6,320 nt of DNA from Geodermatophilaceae bacterium. GTDB lineage: Bacteria; Actinomycetota; Actinomycetes; Mycobacteriales; Geodermatophilaceae. The DNA is taken from the NCBI GenBank assembly GCA_013812385.1, contig JACCTM010000079.1, positions 1 to 6,320 on the forward strand, written 5' to 3'. This document shows positions 1-5,711 of the stretch, piece after piece. A model generated the notes under the pieces. It ran no database searches, had not been told where the DNA came from, and saw only the letters and a program-made list of their open reading frames with translations. Each line of letters starts with the position of its first letter. Position 1 is the first letter of the stretch. A program made the translations under genes and the position numbers.

Positions 1-1
1 G

Positions 2-94
2 AACCACGATGCGGCTGAGCGCACCCCTGCGGCATTGGTACAACAAGCAGTCCTGGACCGGATCCGCTGGGGAACCGAACTAAGACACATGTGA
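2..94 (+). CDS. possible C-terminal end of an unrecognised protein (partial)
   Basis: Frame 2 is open from the left edge to a TGA at 92-94 and gives 30 residues. They include a plausible amphipathic helix (ALVQQAVLDRIRWGTELRHM) of the kind that often ends soluble proteins. I recognise no family. Third-position GC is only moderate and the minus strand is also open here, so this could be chance. The sequence left of the window would settle it. The next 120 bases, up to the repeat-protein remnant, contain no gene I can support. Confidence 0.3.
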   Translation, partial: NHDAAERTPAALVQQAVLDRIRWGTELRHM

Positions 95-100
95 GAGCAC

Positions 101-114
101 CTAAGGTCCCTTAG
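101..114. repeat. short perfect inverted repeat
   Basis: CTAAGG and CCTTAG arms flank a 2-nt centre (TC). The palindrome lies just after the stop of the possible partial gene and about 110 nt before the recognisable repeat-protein remnant. The arms are too short and the loop too tight for a convincing terminator. It looks more like a small operator or a chance palindrome. No promoter hexamers with good spacing were seen beside it. Confidence 0.25.
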
Positions 115-217
115 CCAAGCGCTACGATCTTGGTGGCCAGCGTTGCGACGAAGGGCCCGAGCCACCTGGAACACGTCATGAGCACAGCGATGGGTACAGC
201 CGGGTCCGTGCGGCGAT

Positions 218-720
218 CTCGCGCTGGCCTCGACCACCGCCGACGACGTCAAGGGCAACAACGACAGCTTCGTCACGTCACCGTCGGCCGACGCACCACG
301 GTGGCGTTCACCTCCGAAGCCACCAACCTGGACCCGGCCGACACCGACATCATCAGCGACGTCTACGTCAAGGACCTAGCCAGCGGGGAACTCACCCTGG
401 TCTCCACCTCCGACAGCGGCGTCAAGGGCAACGGGAGCAGCTTCGCTCCGTCGCTGTCGGCCGACGGCAGCACGGTGGCGTTCAACTCCGAGGCCACGAA
501 CCTGGACCCGGCCGATACCGACGACATCACCGACATCTACGTCAAGGACCTGACCACCGGTGAGGTCATGCTGGTGTCCACCTCCGACACCGGCGTCAAG
601 GGCAACGGAGTCAGCTTCCGGTCGTCGCTGTCGGCCGACACCGACGGCACCAGCGACGTGGTGCGTGCCGAGCGCGTTTCGACCAGCCGGGCGCCCAACG
701 TCTCAGCCCAGGACATCTAG
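218..720 (+). pseudogene. decayed PD40/TolB-like beta-propeller repeat protein fragment
   Basis: The remnant consists of units of about 58 residues, each with a VSTSD-GVKGN segment, SLSADG-TVAF, SEATNLDPADTD and DVYVKDL-TGE. This pattern is typical of WD40-like PD40/TolB propeller blades, which in secreted actinobacterial proteins form binding surfaces. It has no start codon, signal peptide or ribosome site. Unit 1 reads in frame 2 (LASTTADDVKGNNDSF) up to about 292, then continues in frame 1 from TTVAFTSEATNL. A single missing G at 293/294 restores SADG-TTVAF, so this is a one-base deletion. Unit 3 lacks 17 residues between SAD and TDGTSD and about 7 more before the next VSTS. Upstream of unit 1, frame 2 meets a stop at 179-181. 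A working propeller needs at least four blades, so this fragment is probably non-functional. A TTG-initiated reading from 130 is formally open, but its first 50 or so residues are Arg-rich out-of-frame sequence. The stop (TAG) overlaps the YbaK-like stop. Confidence 0.7.
224..672 (+). repeat. tandem coding repeats, period 174 nt
   Basis: Three direct repeats begin at 224, 397 and 571, and a fourth partial one begins at 673. The anchor GTCAAGGGCAAC occurs at 248, 421 and 595. The spacings are 173 and then 174 nt, which independently shows the one-base loss in unit 1. Unit 3 is 102 nt long, 72 nt (24 codons) short. Of that, 51 nt can be explained by a deletion between two copies of CGGCCGAC, the SAD and PAD codons. 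The units are blades of the repeat protein described for 218-720. Confidence 0.75.
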
Positions 721-1295
721 GTGGCCGTGCCGACTGCAAGTCCCGGTACGACCCCGCCGGGGCCATTGGCCGCCAGCCAGGCCAGGCCGGTGCCCCGGAT
801 GGCGAGCTTGGATCGCCGGAGGCCGCTGCCGATGATCACCCAGCCAAGCGCGGCTACCGCCTCGTCGACGAGCACCGGCCACTCGGGGGGGAGCCCCAAC
901 GGGGTGATTCCGCCGTACTCCATCCCGGACCGCGCGACCGCCTCGTCCATGGACAGGAAGGAGGCCTTGCGCACGTCGAGGCGTCGTTTGACGATTCCAT
1001 TCACGTCAGCTCGGGTCGTGGCCAGCACCACGCATGCAGCGATTCGCTGCTCGCCCTCTCGTCGGCCGGCCACCACGACACAGTTCGCGGAGATCTCAAG
1101 CGGTACGTCATAGGCCGCACAGAAGGCCGCGGTGTCCGCGAGCCCCGGATCGATCCCAGCCACCGCCACATCCGCGAAGGCGGAGTCCTGCGACGCAGCC
1201 ACCTCCAGTGCGGCCACGACCGGGTCGGCAAGCAACTCACGGTGTGCCGACACCGGTCGGAGGTCGAGGCGCCCGATCCGTACGGCGCCGCTCAT
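717..1295 (-). CDS. YbaK/EbsC-like aminoacyl-tRNA deacylase domain protein
   Basis: This 192-residue protein carries a YbaK/EbsC (prolyl-tRNA editing) fold from about residue 35 to 175. The best signatures are RIAACVVLATTRADVNG (84-100), the YGGITPLGLP loop (127-136), the PVLVDEAV strand (140-147) and the IIGSGLRRSKL strand (154-164). In characterised relatives this domain hydrolyses mischarged aminoacyl-tRNA in trans, using a Lys on the second strand. Here the aligned segment appears to be SANCVVVAG (69-77), with Asn71 in the Lys position, so the activity may differ. The ATG at 1293-1295 is chosen because it overlaps the upstream M20 stop as ATGA, a classic coupling signal. An upstream extension to 1409 would lie inside the M20 gene and is Gly/Arg-rich. 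The gene is second in a two-gene minus-strand operon. It ends tail to tail with the repeat-protein remnant, sharing CTAG, and no terminator lies between them. Family assignment is fairly sure; substrate is not known. Confidence 0.85.
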   Translation of the reverse strand: MSGAVRIGRLDLRPVSAHRELLADPVVAALEVAASQDSAFADVAVAGIDPGLADTAAFCAAYDVPLEISANCVVVAGRREGEQRIAACVVLATTRADVNGIVKRRLDVRKASFLSMDEAVARSGMEYGGITPLGLPPEWPVLVDEAVAALGWVIIGSGLRRSKLAIRGTGLAWLAANGPGGVVPGLAVGTAT

Positions 1296-2470
1296 GCCTG
1301 CGCCGTCGGGCCACCAGCGCCGTCGCACCAGCTGGCCAAGATCGAGGCGTACACGGCGACCGCCTGTTCCACCCGATCCGCTCGGCACCACTCGTCCACC
1401 ACATGACACTGATCGGGCTCCCCAGGGCCGAGGATCACCGTGGGCACCGGTGCCGGCCGCTTCCCCGAGCCCTTTCCGAGCAAACCGATCAGAGCCGAGG
1501 CGTCGGTGAAGAAGCGAGCCGGCGGCGACGGCTCGTCGGGGAGGCCGTTGACCGCCAGCGCTTCCCGGACGAGCCCGACGAACGGATCGTCCAAGTCGGT
1601 GTCGACGAGCGGCAGGTCGACCAGGTCGGAGACCGAGATGTCCTCCCCGACAATACCTTTCACGTGTTTCCGCAGGTCGATCGGATCTACGCCGGGGACG
1701 GTACGCAAGTCGAGGTGCAACTCGGCGGAATCGGGCACGACGTTGGGCTGCACTCCCCCGCAGAATCTGCCCACATTGGCCGTCACCTGCCCGAACCGCT
1801 CATCCGACGGCCAGGCCGAGGCGTCGTGCAGGGCCGTCGCCGCGCGAGCCAGGCGCACCACCGCGTTGTCACCGAGTTCGGGTGCCGACCCGTGTGCGGC
1901 CCGGCCGCGGGCGGTCAGGCGAAGCCACAAGGCACCCTTGTGTGCCGCGACGAGCGCGTTCGCCGTAGGCTCCCCGACCAGCAGCGGACCGCCCTGGCCA
2001 AGCACCGACGAGGGGAGCTGCAGCGCACCCTGACACCCGGTTTCTTCGGCGGCGGTGAGCACGAGTTGGATCCCACGGCAGGCATGTGGCCGGCGGAGAT
2101 GGCCGACCACGGCGGTCACCATGGCCGCGATGCCACTCTTCATGTCCGACGTGCCTCTGCCCACGATCCGAATGCCGTCGCTTTCCGCGGCCCAAGGGTC
2201 GACGCTCCAGGCCGAACGATCGGCCGGCACGGTGTCTACGTGGCCGGTCAGCGTCAACGGCGGGCCGGCCCCGTCGAATCGGGCGACAAGCTGCTCCCGA
2301 TTCGGTGCCCAGTTGACGAACCGGGTCCGGGCGTTGACCGCATTGAGCATCAGGGCGCAATGCCGGTTGACCGTCCCCTCGTTGGCGCCGGCAGAGGAGA
2401 TCCGGACCAGGTCCTCGAGCAGCCGGACTGCTCCGGAGCTACGAACAGGACTCACGCCCACCGCTCTCAT
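1292..2470 (-). CDS. M20 family metallopeptidase / ArgE-DapE-like deacylase
   Basis: This cytosolic di-zinc amidohydrolase is 392 residues from the chosen ATG, a normal length for ArgE/DapE/ACY1 proteins. All catalytic positions are visible: GHVDTVP (His77 ligand, Asp79), GRGTSDMKSG (Asp109 bridging ligand), AAEETG (Glu142 general base, Glu143 ligand), VGEPT (Glu167) and CHVVDEW (His356). The lid/dimerisation domain carries GRAAHG (His193), which in the family crosses the dimer interface to the active site. Such enzymes remove acyl groups from amino acids (succinyl-diaminopimelate, acetylornithine) or cleave small peptides; the exact substrate cannot be told. The start is uncertain. The ATG at 2468-2470 has no well-spaced ribosome site, GTG codons at 2513-2515 (407 residues) or just inside are possible, and the M20 domain proper begins at about residue 14. 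It is coupled to the YbaK-like gene by a 4-nt overlap and faces away from a second M20 gene. Confidence 0.9.
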   Translation of the reverse strand: MRAVGVSPVRSSGAVRLLEDLVRISSAGANEGTVNRHCALMLNAVNARTRFVNWAPNREQLVARFDGAGPPLTLTGHVDTVPADRSAWSVDPWAAESDGIRIVGRGTSDMKSGIAAMVTAVVGHLRRPHACRGIQLVLTAAEETGCQGALQLPSSVLGQGGPLLVGEPTANALVAAHKGALWLRLTARGRAAHGSAPELGDNAVVRLARAATALHDASAWPSDERFGQVTANVGRFCGGVQPNVVPDSAELHLDLRTVPGVDPIDLRKHVKGIVGEDISVSDLVDLPLVDTDLDDPFVGLVREALAVNGLPDEPSPPARFFTDASALIGLLGKGSGKRPAPVPTVILGPGEPDQCHVVDEWCRADRVEQAVAVYASILASWCDGAGGPTAQA

Positions 2471-2553
2471 CCTGACTAGACCACGCCACCGTCGAACAGA
2501 CGCTAGCAACACCACACCCCGCCCTGTGTGCTCCGCGCCGCACCGATGCCATC

Positions 2554-3828
2554 ATGACCCGCGTGCCGACCATGTCCACCCATGAACAACGAGTCCTAGA
2601 CGCCATCGACCCGGCCTGGGCGTTGGATCGCCTCGTCGAGCTGATCGGCATTCCTTCGATCACCGGCAGCGCCGCGGAAAGCGACGCCCAGCACCGGCTG
2701 GCCGGATATTTCGACCCCCTCGGACTGGACACCAACCTCTGGGCGATCGACCTCCTCGAAGCCAAGTCCCATCCCGACTTTCCGGGCCTCGAAGCGCCGC
2801 GTACCGAGGCCTGGGGCCTGGTCGGCACCACCGGTGGCGACGACGGCCCCACCCTGATCCTGAACGGGCACATCGACGTTGTTCCGCCCGGCGATCCATC
2901 GCTGTGGTCCGGCGAACCCTTCCGCCCGCGCGTCGACGGGGATGTCGTACACGGTCGCGGAGCCTGTGACATGAAAGCTGGAGTGGCAGCCGCACTCACA
3001 GCCGCGAAGGCTGTGCGCGACAGCGGCCTACATCTGGCTGGGAAGCTCTCCCTGCAGAGCGTCGTGGGTGAGGAGGACGGCGGATTGGGCGCTTGGGCGA
3101 CCCTGCGCCGAGGACATCACGGCGATGCGGCTGTCATCCTCGAGCCCACGAGCGGAACGGTGCACACGGCCAACGCCGGGGCACTCACCTTCCGGATCGA
3201 GGTGACGGGCCGAGCCGCACACGGGGCCACAAGGGAACTCGGGGTCAGCGCGTTCGAGTCCTTCTGGCCGATTCATCTCGCCCTACGAGAGTTGGAAACC
3301 GAACGCAACGCCGACACAGACGTACGTCTGCGCGGGCACGCCCTGCCTTACGCGCTGTCCATCGGCACCGTCCACAGTGGAGATTGGCCGAGCAGCGTCC
3401 CGGATCGCCTGGTCGCGGATGGGCGGTACGGCGTCGCGATCGGTGAGCCATCAGCAGCGGCTCGCAAGGTCCTCGAAGACCGGGTCGTCGAAGCCTGCGC
3501 GAACGATCCGTGGCTGGCTGATCATCCTGCGACCGTCACCTGGTCAGGCGGCCAATTCGGAAGTGGCACCCTGCCGCCAGGGCATCCCCTGCTGGGCTGG
3601 GTGCAGGCTGCGGCAGCCGACATCCGGGGTAGCACTCCGCCGGAGGCCGCCGCGGCGTACGGCAGTGACCTCCGGTTGTACGCCGCCGAAGACATCCCCA
3701 CCGTCCACTTCGGACCTGGAGATGTCCGGTTGGCGCACTCACCGCGAGAACAGGTGCGGGTCAGTGACCTGCTCGACACCGCCCGGGCGGTCGCGCTGTT
3801 GATCGTGCGTACCTGCGGAGTCCGCTGA
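2554..3828 (+). CDS. M20 family metallopeptidase / ArgE-DapE-like deacylase (second copy)
   Basis: This is a 424-residue di-zinc hydrolase with the complete M20 set: NGHIDVVPP (His106, Asp108), GRGACDMKAG (Asp139), VVGEEDGG (Glu173 base, Glu174 ligand), LEPT (Glu197), GRAAHG in the lid domain (His223) and AHSPREQ (His395). Family knowledge predicts removal of an N-acyl group from an amino acid, or peptide cleavage, in the cytosol. It is longer than the divergent M20 neighbour and has an insert (LLEAKSHPDFPGLEAPRTEA, about 67-86) before the first metal motif. That pattern is seen in the ArgE/DapE-related deacylase branch of COG0624. It is clearly a distant paralogue of its neighbour, not a recent duplicate. 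The ATG at 2554 gives the longest form; ATG at 2572 (MSTHEQ) is an equally plausible start and neither has a clear ribosome site. The HD-domain gene follows after 5 nt, so the two are probably co-transcribed. No promoter could be recognised in the roughly 80-nt divergent gap. Confidence 0.92.
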   Translation: MTRVPTMSTHEQRVLDAIDPAWALDRLVELIGIPSITGSAAESDAQHRLAGYFDPLGLDTNLWAIDLLEAKSHPDFPGLEAPRTEAWGLVGTTGGDDGPTLILNGHIDVVPPGDPSLWSGEPFRPRVDGDVVHGRGACDMKAGVAAALTAAKAVRDSGLHLAGKLSLQSVVGEEDGGLGAWATLRRGHHGDAAVILEPTSGTVHTANAGALTFRIEVTGRAAHGATRELGVSAFESFWPIHLALRELETERNADTDVRLRGHALPYALSIGTVHSGDWPSSVPDRLVADGRYGVAIGEPSAAARKVLEDRVVEACANDPWLADHPATVTWSGGQFGSGTLPPGHPLLGWVQAAAADIRGSTPPEAAAAYGSDLRLYAAEDIPTVHFGPGDVRLAHSPREQVRVSDLLDTARAVALLIVRTCGVR

Positions 3829-3833
3829 CCTCC

Positions 3834-4565
3834 ATGTCTGTGGACCTGGCCGCCGCATGGATCGCCGTGGTCGGGCCGAGTGAGAAGGCGCGCGACTGCT
3901 GGGCAGGTCTGATCACCCGCTGGAGTGAGCCGCACCGGCGCTACCACGGAATCGGTCACCTGAGCGCCGTCCTGCTGTTTCTCGATGAGTACGGCAACCA
4001 CGCAACCGACCTCGACGCCGTACGTCTGGCTGCCTGGTACCACGACGCGATCTACGATCCACGCGGCGCCGACAACGAGGAACGCAGTGCGGAGCTGGCG
4101 GTCGATGAGTTAGGCGCGCTCGGCATCCCGAGCGACCGTGTCGACGAAGTGGTGAGGCTCGTGCGCCTGACCGCACGTCACGACCCGAACGACGGGGACC
4201 GAAACGGGGAATTGCTCAACGACGCCGATCTGATGGTCCTGAGCAGCCCGCCGGAGGCCTACGTGGCCTACCTCAACGCCATCCGGGAGGAGTACGCGCA
4301 CGTCCCGGATCCGGAGTTCCGGGCCGGGCGAGCGGCTGTACTCGAGTCGCTCTTGGAGACGCCGCCGGTCTACCGCCTGGCCGGGCTCGCTCCGATGGAG
4401 GCCGTCGCCAGGCGGAACATGACCGCCGAACTCAGCCTCCTGCAATCGGGTCCGGGCTCGGCGACGCCGACTGATCTGGTGGCTGGCCAGCCGGCCGAGG
4501 GCGCTGCGGCGCCGGCCGTCGCAGACCAGCACGCCGCAGGGCCGCCAGGACCTCCCGACCACTGA
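3834..4565 (+). CDS. HD-domain metal-dependent phosphohydrolase (COG4339-like)
   Basis: The 243-residue product has the HD-superfamily metal motifs in order: RRYHGIGHL (His38, His42), AAWYHDAIYD (His70-Asp71, the HD dyad), TARHDPNDGD (His116) and LNDADLMVL (Asp130, Asp132). The phrase AAWYHDAIYDPRGADNEERSAELA closely resembles the group of small predicted HD phosphohydrolases in COG4339; their substrate is, to my knowledge, not established. The fold ends near residue 203 (ARRNMTAELSLL). The last 40 residues are a Gly/Ala/Pro-rich tail encoded entirely antisense to the DUF4031 gene, and are probably disordered. The gene starts 5 nt after the M20 stop. GGAG at 3817-3820 is 13 nt from the ATG, longer than ideal, so translation may depend on reinitiation after the M20 gene. 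Family call is strong and function is open. Confidence 0.88.
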   Translation: MSVDLAAAWIAVVGPSEKARDCWAGLITRWSEPHRRYHGIGHLSAVLLFLDEYGNHATDLDAVRLAAWYHDAIYDPRGADNEERSAELAVDELGALGIPSDRVDEVVRLVRLTARHDPNDGDRNGELLNDADLMVLSSPPEAYVAYLNAIREEYAHVPDPEFRAGRAAVLESLLETPPVYRLAGLAPMEAVARRNMTAELSLLQSGPGSATPTDLVAGQPAEGAAAPAVADQHAAGPPGPPDH

Positions 4566-4761
4566 TCTGTCGCGCCCCCAGGGCCAGCGCTTCGGCATGC
4601 CGGTCTGCGGGTAAGTCGTAGTGGTCGCGGTGGAAGGCCCGTTCGGGTAGGCCGAGGCGGGCGGCGAACTCATGCAGCTCGGCGTAGGAGACGTCGCTGA
4701 TCAGATGTGCCCACAGCCGATCCCGGAAGGGCCATACCGGTGCATCGACCAGCACGGCCAC
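4432..4761 (-). CDS. DUF4031 domain-containing protein
   Basis: This small protein of 109 residues starts MAVLVDAPVWPFRDRLWAHL and continues with SDVSYAELHEFAARLGLP, RAFHRDHYDLP and a segment ending GARQISGREVLAALRRAGL. That is the whole DUF4031 domain (about residues 1-81), a conserved and largely actinobacterial family of unknown role with invariant-looking Trp/His/Asp residues (W10, H19, D23, H30, H44, D46, H47, Y48). The remaining 28 residues are a Pro/Arg/Ser-rich tail. The start is GTG (4759-4761), supported by a good ribosome site and by alignment to the family's typical MxVxVDxPxWP N-terminus. Its last 44 codons overlap the convergent HD-domain gene. It is divergent from the GtrA-like gene across 96 bp. 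The AT-richest patch there (AATTTA, 4783-4788) could be a -10 for this gene, but no matching -35 was found. Confidence 0.85.
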   Translation of the reverse strand: MAVLVDAPVWPFRDRLWAHLISDVSYAELHEFAARLGLPERAFHRDHYDLPADRHAEALALGARQISGREVLAALRRAGLRRPAPQRPRPAGQPPDQSASPSPDPIAGG

Positions 4762-4769
4762 CCGGTTCG

Positions 4770-4777
4770 TCCCCCTT
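4770..4777 (-). promoter_or_regulatory. ribosome binding site of the DUF4031 gene
   Basis: On the minus strand AAGGGGGA lies 8 nt before the GTG start at 4761. It is a near match to the anti-16S core AAGGAGG at good spacing. It decides the GTG start for this gene. Confidence 0.65.
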
Positions 4778-4857
4778 CTCGGAATTTACATCTGCTGACC
4801 GCGGTTGCAGCGAACGTACTCAGGAACGCAAACGACCCTGCTAGACCTCGGAGACCC

Positions 4858-5382
4858 GTGACCTGCCCGACCCTGGCACTGCGCAGAGGTGCCCTGCTGC
4901 TGACCGATGCGCCCAACCCGGCGCGCGCAGTCGCAGATCTGGCGGCCTCGGTACGGACGCGGCTGGCCGCCGAGGGCACCGTCGCCCAGCTCTCCCGGTT
5001 CGCCATCGTGGGCCTGCTCAGCTCCGGGCTCTACGCCGCAGTCTTCGTGACCTTTGGCTCGCTCGGCAATCTGGCCGCGAACCTGATCGGGATGGTGGCC
5101 AGCACCCTGCTGGCCAACGAGCTGCACCGTCGGCTCACCTTCCACGCATCGGCCGCCGTTGGCTGGCTGCGCGCCCAGCTCGAGGGCGGCGGCTTGGCGT
5201 TGATCGGCCTGCTGGTCACCAGTTCGGCTCTGCTCGTCCTGGAGGCGGTCGTGCCGGACGCGGGTTGGTTCCTCCAGGTGCTCCTGGTCGCAGCGGTCAC
5301 AGGCGGGATCGGGCTGCTGCGCTTTGTTGCGTTGCGAGCCTGGGTCTTCACTGCCTTCCCAGCTGCCCGCTCCGAACGGTAG
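4858..5382 (+). CDS. GtrA-like membrane protein
   Basis: The predicted 174-residue protein has a short cytosolic N-terminus and then four hydrophobic segments (about 46-65, 70-88, 111-131 and 137-158). The segment VAQLSRFAIVGLLSSGLYA at the first helix is the typical GtrA start (Q-x-x-RF-x-x-VG). ANLIGMVASTLLANELHRRLTF at the second helix matches the GtrA N-x-x-R-x-x-F pattern, and FVALRAWVF near the end matches the family C-terminus. GtrA-like proteins are linked to moving lipid-linked sugars or to cell-envelope polysaccharide synthesis; the specific substrate is unknown here and no glycosyltransferase lies nearby. GTG at 4858 is preferred, with GGAG at 4850-4853 four nt upstream. A longer reading from 4672 would run antisense through the DUF4031 gene and add no family sequence. 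The gene stands alone: DUF4031 is divergent and vapB has its own promoter. Confidence 0.82.
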   Translation: MTCPTLALRRGALLLTDAPNPARAVADLAASVRTRLAAEGTVAQLSRFAIVGLLSSGLYAAVFVTFGSLGNLAANLIGMVASTLLANELHRRLTFHASAAVGWLRAQLEGGGLALIGLLVTSSALLVLEAVVPDAGWFLQVLLVAAVTGGIGLLRFVALRAWVFTAFPAARSER

Positions 5383-5415
5383 GACCCGACGGACCCCAAG
5401 CCGGTCCTCCGGAAA

Positions 5416-5444
5416 TCTACCCTGGTAGAGGCGATGGGTATACT
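5416..5444 (+). promoter_or_regulatory. vapBC promoter and probable VapB operator
   Basis: TCTACC and GGTAGA form a perfect 6-bp inverted repeat around a 2-nt centre (5416-5429). TATACT (5439-5444) matches a -10 box in five of six positions and sits inside a second small palindrome, GTATAC (5438-5443). Six bases separate the hexamer from the vapB ATG, so transcription would begin at or next to the A of the start codon. The -35 region is poor and overlaps the 14-nt palindrome. That fits autorepression: VapB or VapBC bound there would block RNA polymerase, as known for this family. Confidence 0.6.
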
Positions 5445-5450
5445 GGCTGG

Positions 5451-5711
5451 ATGGGGATCAACATCAAGCGGGCAAGCACCCAACAACTCGCCCGGGAGGT
5501 CGCCCGGATCACCGGCGAGTCCATGACCTCGGCCATCGAGGTAGCCCTCGCTGAGCGTTTGGAGCGTTTGCACGAGAAAGACGACGGGGTCTCTGGGCGG
5601 CTTGCGCTGATCGACGCCATCGCGCAGGATTCCGCGCGCCGGTGGCCGCAGACGGCGCGCAGCGGCGACCTGTCGGCGGAACTGTACGACGACGAGGGCA
5701 TCCCCGTTTGA
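5451..5711 (+). CDS. vapB: VapB-type antitoxin (Rv0623-like family)
   Basis: The 86-residue protein opens with MGINIKRASTQQLAREVARITGESMTSAIEVALAERLERL. This is the short beta strand plus two helices of the Rv0623/PSK-type DNA-binding antitoxins that pair with PIN toxins. The C-terminal half (about 45-86, ending acidic in AELYDDEGIPV) should wrap around and block the VapC active site, as in solved complexes. The N-terminal part should dimerise and bind the operator just upstream. The ATG at 5451 is chosen because family members begin M-x-x-NIK and because the -10 box ends six bases before it, with no Shine-Dalgarno, suggesting a leaderless message. The stop overlaps the vapC start by 4 nt (TTGA), so the two are translationally coupled. 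Confidence in the TA assignment is high. Confidence 0.9.
   Translation: MGINIKRASTQQLAREVARITGESMTSAIEVALAERLERLHEKDDGVSGRLALIDAIAQDSARRWPQTARSGDLSAELYDDEGIPV

Noticed and set aside
130..292. TTG-initiated N-terminus of the repeat-protein frame
   Set aside because: The sequence is Arg-rich and unlike any propeller blade, while frame 2 over 224-292 gives the correct repeat sequence. It is out-of-frame sequence before the one-base deletion.
1034..2479. 481-codon plus-strand open frame
   Set aside because: It is antisense to the M20 and YbaK-like genes and gives Arg/Pro/His-rich low-complexity protein, as expected for a shadow frame in high-GC DNA. The minus strand carries clear family motifs.
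2471..2553. Divergent promoter elements between the two M20 genes
   Set aside because: A promoter must exist on at least one strand, but no hexamer pair with acceptable spacing could be read, and both start codons are uncertain.
4783..4811. Possible minus-strand promoter for the DUF4031 gene around AATTTA
   Set aside because: Only a four-of-six -10 match was found, with no -35 at 16-18 nt, and the implied transcription start falls within the ribosome site.
4672..4857. N-terminal extension of the GtrA-like protein to an ATG at 4672
   Set aside because: It would overlap the DUF4031 gene in antisense and adds no hydrophobic or family sequence; GTG at 4858 has a GGAG just upstream.
5382..5412. 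Possible terminator after the GtrA-like gene (GGACC/GGTCC pairs)
   Set aside because: The stems are only 5-6 bp with long loops and no T tract, so they cannot be called a terminator.
5553..5570. Two adjacent copies of GAGCGTTTG
   Set aside because: They are codons for a Glu-Arg-Leu repeat in the VapB helix and are explained by coding.
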